A stretch of 64,000 bases of DNA, from contig JAJECA010000003.1 of assembly GCA_022822265.1 (NCBI GenBank), forward strand, positions 62,001 through 126,000. Reading direction: 5' to 3'. Positions 41,976 to 51,401 of the stretch are shown piece after piece. Origin of the DNA: Acidimicrobiia bacterium. Lineage in GTDB: Bacteria > Actinomycetota > Acidimicrobiia > Acidimicrobiales > Bin134. The stretch's first letter is position 1, and every line of letters starts with the position of its first letter. Below the pieces are notes generated by a model that saw nothing but the letters and a program-made list of their open reading frames with translations, was not told where the DNA came from and did no database searches. The position numbers and the translations under genes are program-made.

Positions 41976-44900
41976 TCAGAGACCGATGTCGATTGCCGGG
42001 GCCGCTGGTGCGGCTTCGGCGGGTGTTGCGGTGCGGGCGGGTGTTGGCAGGGCGCTGTCGATGAGTTGTTGGAGGTCCAGGTCGGCGGCGACGGCGATGT
42101 GGTGGGCGGCGAGAACGGCTGCTGTGGGGTCTCCGGCGGTTTGCCGCACGGCGGCGCGGGCGGCGCGGGCGAGCTCGCTGTAGGAGCGGGAGCGGTCGAG
42201 TTCGGCGATGCGGGCGATGGCAGACCAGGGGTGGGGCAGAGAGTGTCGGACGGCTCGGCGCAGGTCTTCGGGTTGGAGGTCGGCGGGGTCGCAGCCGTCG
42301 GGGAGCGCCACGGTGCGGGTGTGGACTCCTTGCCCGTCGGCGAGTGTGGCGATGGTGTGGGCGGCTTTGGCTCCGGCTGTGTCGCTGTCGAAGGCGATGG
42401 TGAGCAGGCCGGGCTGGCCGCATTGGGCTCGGAGGGTGTGGAGGTGGTCTGCGCCGAGGGCTGTGCCGCAGGCGGCAACGGTGTTTTTGATGCCGGCTTG
42501 GTGGGCGGCGATCACGTCGGTGTAGCCCTCGACGACCACGGCCTCTCCTGTCGCGGCGACAGCGGGAGCGGCCTTGTCGATGCCGTAGAGCGCTTCGGAC
42601 TTGTTGTAGAGGCGGGTGCTGGGGGTGTTGAGGTACTTGGGGCCGTCGTCTTTGAGTGTTCGTCCGGCGAGTGCGATGGGGGTTCCGTGGGCGTCGCGGA
42701 TGGGGAACACCACCCGGCCCCGCAAAAAGTCCCAGGTTCGGCCGCGGGTGCGGCCCAAGGCGCCTGCTGCGATTCCGGCTTGTTCGCCGATGCCGGAGCG
42801 CACTAGGTGGCCGACAAGGCCCTGCCATTGGTCCGGGGCCCAGCCGAGCTGCCATTGGGCCCAGAGGTCTTCTGTGATGCCCCGGCCGATGAGATAGGCG
42901 CGGGCCTCAGCGGCGTCGGGGCTGGAGACGAGCTGCTGGTGATACCAGTCGCCGGCTTCTCTCACCGCGGCGGCGTCGGGGGCGGCAGGGTCGCCCGCGG
43001 GGGCCGACAGCGGCGTCGGGGGCAGGTCGGGGCGGGCGGCCAGCGCCGCTATGGCCGGTACTGATGTCGGCGGGGGCGGCTCGGCGCGGTCCGCGTCGGC
43101 GTCGTCGCGCTGTAGTCGTGCTGCGCCTGCTGGGTTCTCGTCGGGTTCGGAGCTGGGGTCGGAGGTGTTGGCGGTGTCGGATAGGTCGGCGGCGATGTCG
43201 AATGCGGCTTGTTCCCACGCGGTGGCGAGGTGGCGGGGAGCGCAGCCGCTTTGGGCCCAGTCGTCGATGGCGGCCTGCCAGCGTTTTGTGTCGGCGTCGG
43301 CGAGGTGGGCGAGGTCGGTGCCGCAGGCTTTAGCGGTGCGCGCGGCGCGCTGGGCGGCGAGGTCGTCGAGGGTGATTCGGTGGCGGGCCTTGCGGCGGGC
43401 GGCGACCGCGGCGCGCACATCATCTGCCCACACAGCGGTCTGCCCGGCTGGGGGCCCGCAGCCGGTGAGCGCCTCGATGCGCCGGCGGGCGGGCGGATCG
43501 CAGATGGCGGCGAGCGCCGGGGCGAGTTGGGCGCGCCCGCAGGCGTCGGCCCGCTGGTACATGGCCCACACCTCGATGAGCCACGGGTTGTCGAACGCCC
43601 CGGCTTGGCGGTTGCTGTCCGCGATCTGGTCGAGGGCTTGGCGGTCGATGAACCGGAAGTCGTTGTCGAGAAGGCCGCGGGCGTTGCGGATCGCCCCCAG
43701 CGTGGGCCGGCGCTCGCCCAAAGCAGGGCCGGCGGGCTCAGCCGCCGACAGGGCGCCGGCGGCGTCGAGCCGGTCGATGTGGGCGAGCAGGCGGTCTTCC
43801 ATCTCCCTCATCTCCTGGTCGTGGAGCGCGGCGCTGTGGCCGTCGAGCTCGTGGAGTCCGGCGAGCCAGTCGTCGATCTCATCGGCGATGTGGTCGTCGA
43901 TGTCGTCGGCCCGGGCGCGCTGGCCGGCCAGGTCGCGGCGGGCGACCAGCGCTTCGGTATCGAGGTCGCCGCAGACCGGCAGGGCGCGCCCCGAAGCGGC
44001 CGAGACCAGCCCGAGGTGGGCCTTGGCGCCATCAGCGCTCATGGCCGGGTTGGTGATGTCGGTGGCGGTGGCCCAGCCGTGGCGCCGGTTGAACACGGCG
44101 TCGATGACCTGTTCGGGCTCGGTGTGGGCCGGCGCGGTCTCGGGGTCGGCGGCGGGCCGGTCGCAGATGATGTGCAGGCAGTTCTCGGCGCGGCCTCTCG
44201 ACAGGCCGACATAGAGCTGGTCGCGCCCGGTGGATGCGCCGATCAGAGTCAAAGAAGCGTCGACCGTGACGCTTTGCGCTCGGGTCTGGGTGATGGCATA
44301 GCCCAGATCGAGGTGCTTGGCCGCATACGCGGCAGTGATCGTCGCCTCAGCGCCGCGCTCGAGGTGCTCCAGCACCAGATCGCCGCTTTCGGTGGCGGCG
44401 GTCACAACCCACCTGTCGCCGTTGCGGACCGGCAAGCCGTCGTTGGCGCGGCGGTGCCGGTCGTTTCGCCGGGTGGCCACGATGTCACCGATCCGGATAG
44501 CCCCATCGCCCGCACCGCTGACCGCCTCTGCTGTCTCTTGGGCTTCGGCCCGGCGCTGGGCGATCTCGGCGTTGACGGATCGAGCCAGCTCCAAGGTGGG
44601 GACGCTGATGATCGTGGCGCGGTCGCGGCGACTCTCCCACCACTCGGCCGCCGTTGTGGCGGCGTCGGCGTGGGAGCCGCTGGTGATCCTGTGCCGCTCG
44701 CGGTGGTAGTCGAGACCCTGTTTGAGGCCGCGGTGGATTTCGGCGGTGGCCTGGGCCTCGGCGGGGTCGTCGAACCGCCAGAGCTGATTGAGGGTCAACA
44801 CCGGCAACACATCGGCCGCGGCGAGCGCGTCGAACATGCCGCCCGCGGCCACCGAGCCCTGCTGGGCGGGGTCGCCTACCAGAACCACCCGCGCTCCGGC

Positions 44901-46622
44901 GGCTGCGGTTTTGCCGCACAAAGCGGCCAGGTCGCGCGTCGAGAGCTGGCCGGCCTCGTCCACGATCACCCAGCCGCCTTCGGGGACCGGCTCGCCCGAT
45001 GTGTTGATGAGCGCCACAGTGCTCGACGCGGTTCCCAAAGCGGCCCCCAAAGTGCCGGCTGCGACCGCGGTCGGCGCAGCGGCGATGATCCGGTCGTGTC
45101 CGACCGCGGCGGCGATGCTGGCCAGAGTCGTCGTCTTGCCCGCCCCGGCCGGGCCGATCAAGACGCTGCCCGCCTTGTCGGTGCCGATCAGCCCCGCGGC
45201 GGCCTCGGCCTGGTCCTCACCCAGCCCTGCGAGGTCGATTCGCTCCACAGCCCTGGTATCGACCGGCACTGCCGAAGAAAGCCACGCCGCTGTGGCCTGC
45301 TCAGCGGCGACCAGGCCCGGCGACCACCACCGTCCCTCATGTCGAACCAGGCGCTGCTCCACCCGGTCGCGCAGCGCCTTGGCAGTCGCGGCGACTACCT
45401 CGTCGCCCGACCGGCTGATAGCAGCGCAGCCGGGACCGGCGTTGATGGCCGCGTATACCACCGCGTCCAGATCGACATCCGAAAGGCTGGTGGCCGAGTC
45501 CTCCGCGACAGCCAACAGCAGATCCAACATGTCGCCCTCCAAGGCGAGCTGGGGTCCGTCGACAACGAACTCAGGCCGGTCATAGGTGTCCCGCTCGACG
45601 CGCCGGGCCGCGCGATAGCCGTCCACTGTCTGAGCGACGTCGATACCCAGGTCGGCGGCCTCGGCCCGCCACCGCACATGCGGATCGCCCTCCAGCGGCA
45701 GCAGCTTCTTGGACCGGCGCGACGCGACAGCGGCCTGGTTCCAGAGCTCGACTCTCTCGTCGGCGGTCGGCTCGCGCCCGGTGCTGGCCTCGAATTGGCT
45801 GACCCTGCGCCCGGCCTCTTTCGCCACGTCGCTGCGCCGCGAGGACCATGCCTCGATCAGCGCTTCGGGGCTTCCGGCCACATCGGCGTGCAGCCGGTCG
45901 TCGATTCGGTCCCACGACCACCCCAGCCGTCGCGACAGCTCGGCCCGCAGCACCGCCCCGCCGACCATGCTGGCCGCCTTCGCCGACGCGTAAACCTGCC
46001 AACCGTCAAGCGTGCGCCACACACCGTCCCCGCAAAGCACCCGGTTCGCCATCAACAGGTGCGAGTGCAACTGCGGATCGCCGGCCCTCGACGTGAAGTG
46101 GTCGAAGCGGGCAATGGTCGCCCTGCCGGGGACTTCCTCGATGTTCTTGCCGCCCGCCCCTGAGCGGGAGAAGACACTGTTCTCCTGCACATAGGCGATG
46201 ACCGACTGCACAGCACGCGACCAGGCGGCCTCGATCTCCTGTCGCTCAGACTCTCCGCACAGCGCCCACGCCGCCGACACCGACTTCGGGAGGCTGAACG
46301 TCAGGTCGTAGGCCCCGACTGATTTTCGGGTCCGGGTAATGCCGAGCCGATCCACAAACGTCCCCGCCGGCTTGATCTTGCGGCCCAGAGGCTGATCGGT
46401 GCCGGGATCGTGGCCCGCCAGCATCGCCTTGAGCTGCTCGGCGGTGACCCCCTCTCCGGCCACAACGCCCATCGCCCCCGCCGCAGCCCACACACCGGGC
46501 TGCTCGCCCGAGTCGGTGTAGTAGTCGGCCTGCCCGCCCGAGTCCATAGCGACGACTCCGGCAGCCGCGCGCGACAGGTAGTAAGCGGCGTGTGCTACTC
46601 CGACTTTTCCGATGGACAACAC
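41976..46622 (-). CDS. MobF relaxase fused to RecD-like helicase and DnaG-type primase
   Basis: A 1548-residue protein that should nick oriT, unwind the plasmid strand and prime it. The MobF relaxase opens with LSIGKVGVAHAAYYL and carries FDHFTSRAGDPQLHSHLLMA (His triad near residue 184). The helicase has IGPAGAGKTTTL (Walker A, near 487) and VIVDEAGQL (motif II). The C-terminal 300 residues are a DnaG-like primase: a catalytic-core segment (FLRGRVVFPIRDAHGTPIA) then TOPRIM residues VVVEGYTDVIAAHQAG near 1362 and FDSDTAGAKAA. GTG 46622 is chosen because relaxases start at this LSIGK motif. Confidence 0.88.
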   Translation of the reverse strand: MLSIGKVGVAHAAYYLSRAAAGVVAMDSGGQADYYTDSGEQPGVWAAAGAMGVVAGEGVTAEQLKAMLAGHDPGTDQPLGRKIKPAGTFVDRLGITRTRKSVGAYDLTFSLPKSVSAAWALCGESERQEIEAAWSRAVQSVIAYVQENSVFSRSGAGGKNIEEVPGRATIARFDHFTSRAGDPQLHSHLLMANRVLCGDGVWRTLDGWQVYASAKAASMVGGAVLRAELSRRLGWSWDRIDDRLHADVAGSPEALIEAWSSRRSDVAKEAGRRVSQFEASTGREPTADERVELWNQAAVASRRSKKLLPLEGDPHVRWRAEAADLGIDVAQTVDGYRAARRVERDTYDRPEFVVDGPQLALEGDMLDLLLAVAEDSATSLSDVDLDAVVYAAINAGPGCAAISRSGDEVVAATAKALRDRVEQRLVRHEGRWWSPGLVAAEQATAAWLSSAVPVDTRAVERIDLAGLGEDQAEAAAGLIGTDKAGSVLIGPAGAGKTTTLASIAAAVGHDRIIAAAPTAVAAGTLGAALGTASSTVALINTSGEPVPEGGWVIVDEAGQLSTRDLAALCGKTAAAGARVVLVGDPAQQGSVAAGGMFDALAAADVLPVLTLNQLWRFDDPAEAQATAEIHRGLKQGLDYHRERHRITSGSHADAATTAAEWWESRRDRATIISVPTLELARSVNAEIAQRRAEAQETAEAVSGAGDGAIRIGDIVATRRNDRHRRANDGLPVRNGDRWVVTAATESGDLVLEHLERGAEATITAAYAAKHLDLGYAITQTRAQSVTVDASLTLIGASTGRDQLYVGLSRGRAENCLHIICDRPAADPETAPAHTEPEQVIDAVFNRRHGWATATDITNPAMSADGAKAHLGLVSAASGRALPVCGDLDTEALVARRDLAGQRARADDIDDHIADEIDDWLAGLHELDGHSAALHDQEMREMEDRLLAHIDRLDAAGALSAAEPAGPALGERRPTLGAIRNARGLLDNDFRFIDRQALDQIADSNRQAGAFDNPWLIEVWAMYQRADACGRAQLAPALAAICDPPARRRIEALTGCGPPAGQTAVWADDVRAAVAARRKARHRITLDDLAAQRAARTAKACGTDLAHLADADTKRWQAAIDDWAQSGCAPRHLATAWEQAAFDIAADLSDTANTSDPSSEPDENPAGAARLQRDDADADRAEPPPPTSVPAIAALAARPDLPPTPLSAPAGDPAAPDAAAVREAGDWYHQQLVSSPDAAEARAYLIGRGITEDLWAQWQLGWAPDQWQGLVGHLVRSGIGEQAGIAAGALGRTRGRTWDFLRGRVVFPIRDAHGTPIALAGRTLKDDGPKYLNTPSTRLYNKSEALYGIDKAAPAVAATGEAVVVEGYTDVIAAHQAGIKNTVAACGTALGADHLHTLRAQCGQPGLLTIAFDSDTAGAKAAHTIATLADGQGVHTRTVALPDGCDPADLQPEDLRRAVRHSLPHPWSAIARIAELDRSRSYSELARAARAAVRQTAGDPTAAVLAAHHIAVAADLDLQQLIDSALPTPARTATPAEAAPAAPAIDIGL

Positions 46623-46647
46623 CCCGGCCACCACCCCTTGGCGTGTG

Positions 46648-46700
46648 CTCGATGGGCGCACAGCGTCCACGACGCGACCGGTCGGAAGCGGTCGCAACCC
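46648..46700 (-). promoter_or_regulatory. Variant of the TTGCGACCGG operator upstream of the relaxase
   Basis: Reading the minus strand, TTGCGACCGC (from 46697) and TTCCGACCGG (from 46687) are 10 bp apart. Here the start codon is about 65 nt away, so this copy is not leaderless; the operator may be used differently. Confidence 0.5.
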
Positions 46701-47062
46701 CAAGAGCACAGATTCGGGTTCCGACCGGTCCCGACCCCGACCCAGCCACCCGCGGCCAAACAAGGGAAAGGCCGAGTCGGCCCCAATTCCGAAAAAGCCA
46801 AGCTAAAACCGACTATTGAACAGCCCAGCCCCAAAATGGTGCGACGACGCTCCAACCCGTGCCCAAAACAGCGCAGCCCGCGCCATCGCCGGCGCGGCCT
46901 GACAAGGCGCCCACACCGCCCGCGCCCTCCGAGTCATGAAATCCCAGCCAATTCCCCGGCCACCAACCCCACCGCACCACGGAAGCCCCCGCCGCCGACT
47001 CCAAACCGCCCAAACCACGCCACCGGCCCGAACCGATTCGCCACCGCGGGGCCGGGACGAAA

Positions 47063-47089
47063 GCCGTTTCGAGCGCAGCTCGAAACGGC
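47063..47089. other. Perfect 12-bp hairpin, candidate oriT element
   Basis: GCCGTTTCGAGC and GCTCGAAACGGC surround a 3-nt GCA loop. It lies 441 bp upstream of the MobF relaxase gene in a 789-bp non-coding gap, where oriT is expected. There is no T tract, so a terminator is less likely. The nick site is not identified. Confidence 0.5.
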
Positions 47090-47100
47090 CCCGCACTTGA

Positions 47101-47411
47101 GTGCAAGCGTGTGGACACCTCTCGCTCGCTCTTCGCTGCTGGCTGGGGCCTTCTAGGGTCGCTGTTAGGTTGGCTGCTTCGGGTTCGGTTCTGGTCTGGT
47201 CTGGTCTTCGGTGATTGCTGGTGTTGGATGTCTTGTTGACTGTTGGCTGGGTTGGATCTGGGCATTGTCGACTCTTGACCGGTTCTGGCGAAATCCTGGG
47301 TGGCTGGTGTCGCCAGTCCGAATCGTTGGGCCGCGGTAGTCGGGTCGCCTTCTAGTGGGAGTGGGCAGCGGCTGGTCGGGCTGCGGGCCGCGTCAGGTGT
47401 ATGTTTCCCGC
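47101..47411. promoter_or_regulatory. Lower-GC intergenic stretch upstream of the AbiEi-like gene
   Basis: This gap has TTGGCTG/GGTCTGGTCTGGTC-type short repeats and is poorer in GC than its surroundings. It probably holds the promoter of 47412 and the rest of the transfer origin. I cannot define boxes. Confidence 0.35.
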
Positions 47412-48263
47412 ATGGGCTCTGTCGAGGTTCTGGGCGGTTTGGGACCGGTGTTCTCGACGAGGGAGTTCCAGCGTGCTGCTGGGGTGCGCCCGTCTTCGGC
47501 GTCGCGGGCTTTGGGGGAGTTGGCGGTCGGGGGCAGGGTGGAGAGGATCCGCCGGGGGACGTGGCGCAACTGGTGTGTGGCGTGGCCCTCGGCGTCGGAC
47601 CTGTTGGTCGGTTCGGGCCCTGTGTCGCACCATTGGACGCCGGAGTGGGAGGCGGAGCTGGAGGCGGCCTACGGCGGCACGGTTCGCCGTATCTCGGGTC
47701 TGACCGCTTTGGGGATGGCGGGGGCGGCGTTGATCTGTAGGCCGGAGGTGACTGTGGAGGCGAGCGTGGCGTTCGACACCGGTCCGTTCGGGTTCGCGTC
47801 GTGGCGGGAGAACCGGGAGTCGCTTTTGGTGGGCGCGGTGCAGTTGACGGAGCACACGTGGGTTTCGACGCCCGCTCGGGCGGTATTGGAGTGCGCCCAC
47901 TGGCCGCACCGCTCGCACCGCTGGGAGGAGTATGTGGGCCGCATGCTGGCCTACCGCTTCGAGGTGTGCTCGCCGGGCGAGGTCGCCGACGCGGCCGGCG
48001 AATTGGGCTGGCGGGCCGGACTGCGGCGGATCTCGTCTTTGGCCCAGGGGCTGGCCGAGTCCCCCACGGCACAGAGCCTGGGGTTCGACGTCGACCCCAG
48101 GTGGGCCGAGATAGGAGGGGCCGCTCTTCGCGGGGACGACTGGACCCACCTCGCGCCGCTGCACCGCACCGCCAGCCCGCCCCGCATCGCCTACCGAGAC
48201 GCCGCCCGCAAGGTCAACTGGGCGGCCGCCCCCGACGCGCTGGCCGCCGCGGTGTCGACATGA
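47412..48263 (+). CDS. AbiEi-like winged-helix regulator
   Basis: A 283-residue protein. The N-terminal 60 residues form a winged helix (PVFSTREFQRAAG, PSSASRALGELAVGGRVERI, RGTWRN) of the type seen in AbiEi antitoxins. A central RRISGLTALGMAGAALI and a beta-rich region with a second helical part follow, as in the AbiEi C-terminal domain. No AbiEii nucleotidyltransferase is adjacent, so if it is an antitoxin it is an orphan; a transfer-region repressor is equally likely. ATG 47412 is favoured over an upstream start because it begins the HTH. Confidence 0.55.
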   Translation: MGSVEVLGGLGPVFSTREFQRAAGVRPSSASRALGELAVGGRVERIRRGTWRNWCVAWPSASDLLVGSGPVSHHWTPEWEAELEAAYGGTVRRISGLTALGMAGAALICRPEVTVEASVAFDTGPFGFASWRENRESLLVGAVQLTEHTWVSTPARAVLECAHWPHRSHRWEEYVGRMLAYRFEVCSPGEVADAAGELGWRAGLRRISSLAQGLAESPTAQSLGFDVDPRWAEIGGAALRGDDWTHLAPLHRTASPPRIAYRDAARKVNWAAAPDALAAAVST

Positions 48264-48566
48264 ACCCCCCGACGAGCCGGCACAGCCGATGGGAACCGGC
48301 CGATCTAGTCCAGCACCAGATCATCAATTAGGTGAGTTCCCACGCCGAGCACCACATCGCTGGTTTCCAAGCGGCGGGCCCCGACTGCTGCCCCAAGACC
48401 CCGCCACCACAGATGGGACGCCTCCGAGTCGTGCTCTGGTCTCGACCCACAACAGTGGGTCGCCGATGTGGACGGCATTTCATCCGGTTGCATCCTGGCA
48501 GATTGCGATATCTCGGCGGGTGTGTCTCGCTAGAGGTCCGTGAGGCGGGTTACCAGGCCGAGTGGG
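48264..48566. other. Gene-free interval between convergent genes
   Basis: No gene, hairpin or repeat of note is visible. Confidence 0.4.
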
Positions 48567-49354
48567 TCAGAAATCGCGAACCTCGTCGATCCATGACTGT
48601 TGTTCGCACAACAGAGAGGCGCACAGCATGACTGATAGCAAAGCGTTCTCCCGTGACAGGTGAGTGACAGTGGGCTGGTGGACCGTGGCGTGCCGTGAGA
48701 CCGTTTCAGGGATCGGATCACCGCTGTCTGCGTGATACCGAGTGAAGAACTTCGGTATGGGTGCCAGCAGCGCATGACGTTGAGACGTGACCGATGATCT
48801 TCTGATTTGAGGAATTCAAGCTCTTCCTTTGCGAGTTCGTACTTGAATTTGAGCGACTCTTTGTATTTGTCTTCCCCCTGCTGGGTCCTAAAGCTCTCAA
48901 CTCGCCGCTCAGATGCCCAAAGCGCCGGCCCTTCTGCGACCGCGACCGCGAGTGCCATAGCCGCTGCGTGATGTCCGGCCTTTAAAGCCTGTAGCGCTTC
49001 GCCAGCAAGTGTCTGCACATCGCTCAGTTCGGGATCTCTGCATTGAGCGATGAGCGACTCGCAGTGATCAAGGACTTCATGTTGTCTTGCGACGAGGACC
49101 CCTATGCGTCCGGCCTGCTCGGTGGCCGCGAGTTCCACTAGCACCGCTGTTGGCGGCACCCATGCAACCGGGATGCCATTTTCTGAGGCGACCCGCAGAA
49201 TCTGGTCCGGCGTGAGACCGCTTCCTTGCCAATTCACGGGGCGCCACATACTCATCGCCGCTGCCAGCGCATGGTTCGACTTCGCCATTTCTCCAGCATC
49301 AGGATCATCAACGTTGTCGAGCTGTTCGATGATATCAATCAAGCTGGTCATCAC
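48567..49354 (-). pseudogene. Helical protein gene with a frameshift
   Basis: The first 180 or so codons (LIDIIEQLDNVDDP, LKAGHHAAAMALAVAVAEG, ELAKEELEFLKSED) are in one frame. From about 48800 the protein-like continuation (LLAPIPKFFTRYHADSG, VSRHATVHQPTVTHLSRENA, LLSVMLCASLLCEQQSW) is in another and ends at 48567, while the first frame runs on as nonsense. A single-base indel near 48785-48830 explains it. The SRHATVH segment and helical build resemble HEPN-type or abortive-infection-like helical proteins, but I cannot name the family. It may be a dead gene, a phase-off state or a sequencing error. Confidence 0.6.
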
Positions 49355-49500
49355 GATACTCCCCGGTTAGATGGCGAATTCGCCCTCGCGGCCCGATGCC
49401 ATTGATAGCAGTGCTTCGCCCATCTAACGGAACGCAATTGTCATGGTCAGAACTCTCACACATCATCTATTGCGAGAGCCCCATCCTGGCTCCCCGATCG

Positions 49501-49543
49501 GTTGCGACCGGTTGCGACCGGTGGGGTGGGCGACAGTGCGGCC
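49501..49543 (+). promoter_or_regulatory. TTGCGACCGG-type promoter of the replication/partition block
   Basis: Perfect TTGCGACCGG units start at 49502 and 49512. GACAGTGC follows, and a GTG codon lies 32 nt after the second TTGCGA at 49544. This promoter should drive the 49594 gene and perhaps the first ParA-like gene. Confidence 0.75.
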
Positions 49544-49606
49544 GTGATTTCGACGCAGACGGCCGCTAGGCCCTCATCGGAGGCGGCCCGGGGATGGTTG
49601 CTGTGA
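49544..49606 (+). CDS. Possible leaderless 20-residue leader peptide
   Basis: GTG 49544 is exactly where the shared promoter places the transcript start. The frame runs 20 codons, and its TGA overlaps the in-frame GTG 49603 of the next gene (GTGA). This would couple leader and gene translation. Similar DNA (ATTTYGACSCAGACSG) follows the promoter at 54235, suggesting the leader is conserved as RNA or peptide. Confidence 0.4.
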   Translation: MISTQTAARPSSEAARGWLL

Positions 49607-50271
49607 GCGGCGAGCACGAGCCTGGTTTTGACCGGTGGCCGCCGTCGGTGTGGGTGGAGCCGTGGAGCGACCCGCGCATCGAGGCGGCGGGCGTGCCGTT
49701 GCGGTCGGGTTATGTGGAGAAGTACTGGACGAGCGTTCTGGGGCCCACGCAGGTGCTGATGCTGCGCCTGGTGGCCGAGGGATTCGACAAGCACCCCGAC
49801 GGGTTCGAGATGCGCCTGGCCGACGCGTGCGTCCAGCTCGGGGTGAGCCCGCATCGCGGCAAGGGCGCTCTGCGGGCCTTGTACCGGCTCGAGAGGTACC
49901 GGCTGGCCAGCGCCGGCCACGCCCTGTGGGCGGTGCGCCGGTCGGTGCCGGTGCTGTCGCGCCAGCAGCTGATCCGCCTGCCCCACGAGCTGCGGGTGGC
50001 CCACAGCCGAGATGCCCGGGCCGCGGTCGCGGTGTGGGACGAGCAGGCCGCCGACCGGGCCGGGCGGGTAGCGCTCGCCATGGCCTCAAAGGGCCAGTCC
50101 CGCGAGGAGATAGCCCGTCGCCTGGAGCTGATGCGGGTACCGCCGACAGCGTGCGCAGAAGCGTCAAAGATGGCCGTGGAGGCGATGGCGGGATCACTGC
50201 CCGAGCTGGACCAGCCGCCCGTCCAGCGCGCAGCCGAGGCTCCGGCGATGGCTGGCATGGCCGGGATCTGA
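49594..50271 (+). CDS. Unknown DNA-binding-like protein before the first ParA-like gene
   Basis: A 225-residue protein. A middle segment (SVLGPTQVLMLRLVAEGFDK, RLADACVQLGVSPHRGKGAL, ALYRLERYRL) resembles a winged or tri-helical DNA-binding domain; the C-terminal half is helical (DEQAADRAGRVALAMASKGQ, SREEIARRLELM) with a second possible HTH. ATG 49594 or GTG 49603 is the start; GTG is coupled to the leader ORF stop. Position before a ParA ATPase suggests a ParB/Rep-like or regulatory partner. This is not a recognised family. Confidence 0.65.
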   Translation: MVAVSGEHEPGFDRWPPSVWVEPWSDPRIEAAGVPLRSGYVEKYWTSVLGPTQVLMLRLVAEGFDKHPDGFEMRLADACVQLGVSPHRGKGALRALYRLERYRLASAGHALWAVRRSVPVLSRQQLIRLPHELRVAHSRDARAAVAVWDEQAADRAGRVALAMASKGQSREEIARRLELMRVPPTACAEASKMAVEAMAGSLPELDQPPVQRAAEAPAMAGMAGI

Positions 50272-50339
50272 TGGCCTGCCCGCAGATGCCGTCATCAAGG
50301 GCGTTTGTCGTTTGACCGTCTTCAGAAAGGAGGCCAGCC

Positions 50340-51368
50340 ATGTTGGCCAGCATGTGGGCGCTCAAGGGCGGCCAGGGAACAAGCACGACAGCAGCGCTGA
50401 CCGCAGTCGGCATATCAGCCGACCGGCCGGCGCTGTTGGTGGATTTGTGCGGCGACCAGTCCAGCCTGTTCCGGGTTGACCGCCACCGGGAGGGCATCGC
50501 GGAGTGGTCTTCGGGCGACCTCACCGCCAGGGCGCTGCGCCACCAAGAAGTCCACGTCACCGACACGCTGCGGCTTCTGCCACGGGGCCGCGGGCCCATC
50601 GACCCCCGCCGGACCCAAGAGCTCCTGGAGTGGCTCGTCGGCTCAAGCCAGGTCGAGGCGGTGATCGCCGATGCCGGCACGCTCGACCCCGAGGGCGGCG
50701 TCGAGGCCCGCGACTACCAGCTGCGCCGCACCGTCGCGCAGATCGCCGTGGCGTCGGTGCTGGTGACCAAGCCCTGCTATCTGGCGCTGCGCCGCTGCGA
50801 GCCCAACACGGTGTCGCCCACCGGGGTGGTCATGGTGTCCGACGTGCGCCGCGCCCTGGGACCAGCCGACATCGAACAGGCAACAGGCGCGCCGGTGCTG
50901 GCCACCGTCCCCCAAGACACCCAGATCGCCCTGGCAGCCGACGGCGGCGACATGGCGCAGCAGGCGTGGACCCAGACCGTCCAACAACTCCGCGGCCTCG
51001 TCGTCCCCATAGAGAACCGGATCAAACACCAAGACCTCGAAGCGGCCGCGACAGAGCCCAAACAGTGGTGCTCATGGTGGGACTGCGACACCCGCCGCCA
51101 GTTCGTGGCCGCGGCGAGCTGGGCAATCGAGTCCGAATGGGGCGAACACGAGATCGACGAGGAAACCGGGCGCATCTGGATCGACGGTGTGGACGACGAC
51201 AAAGACCTCATCGCCACCGCCAAAGTCTGCAAGACACTCAAGCCCCGCGACTGGCGCTACTACCTGCACCACAACATCTACCGCCTCTTTGAGACCGACT
51301 TCGCCAACGAACTCCTCCACCCCCAGCACCAGCAAGCCGCCGGCCGCGGCGACGGACTGGGCCTGTAG
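50340..51368 (+). CDS. ParA/MinD-like ATPase 1 with extra C-terminal domain
   Basis: A 342-residue P-loop ATPase. SMWALKGGQGTSTTAALTAV is the deviant Walker A with its signature Lys; LLVDLCGDQ and VIADAGTLD occupy the Walker A' and B regions, although acidic residues are sparse. After residue 235 there is an added domain (TRRQFVAAASWAIESEWGEH, EIDEETGRIWIDG, LKPRDWRYYLHHNIYRLF) that also starts the 52471 protein. AAAGGAGG with 6-nt spacing fixes the start. Function is likely partition or positioning; it differs from paralogues 2 and 3 by this domain. Confidence 0.82.
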   Translation: MLASMWALKGGQGTSTTAALTAVGISADRPALLVDLCGDQSSLFRVDRHREGIAEWSSGDLTARALRHQEVHVTDTLRLLPRGRGPIDPRRTQELLEWLVGSSQVEAVIADAGTLDPEGGVEARDYQLRRTVAQIAVASVLVTKPCYLALRRCEPNTVSPTGVVMVSDVRRALGPADIEQATGAPVLATVPQDTQIALAADGGDMAQQAWTQTVQQLRGLVVPIENRIKHQDLEAAATEPKQWCSWWDCDTRRQFVAAASWAIESEWGEHEIDEETGRIWIDGVDDDKDLIATAKVCKTLKPRDWRYYLHHNIYRLFETDFANELLHPQHQQAAGRGDGLGL

Positions 51369-51401
51369 ACGGCGGCCCCGCGCCGCGGGCTTGTGCCGCG
51401 G

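Noticed and set aside
43209..46163. A 984-codon plus-strand frame opposite the relaxase
   Set aside because: The minus strand carries clear MobF, helicase and primase motifs; the plus frame is Gly/Ala/Arg-rich without any motif.
46803..47096. A 97-codon minus-strand ORF upstream of the relaxase
   Set aside because: Arg/Trp/Gly-rich, overlaps the hairpin region, no ribosome-binding site and no conserved pattern.
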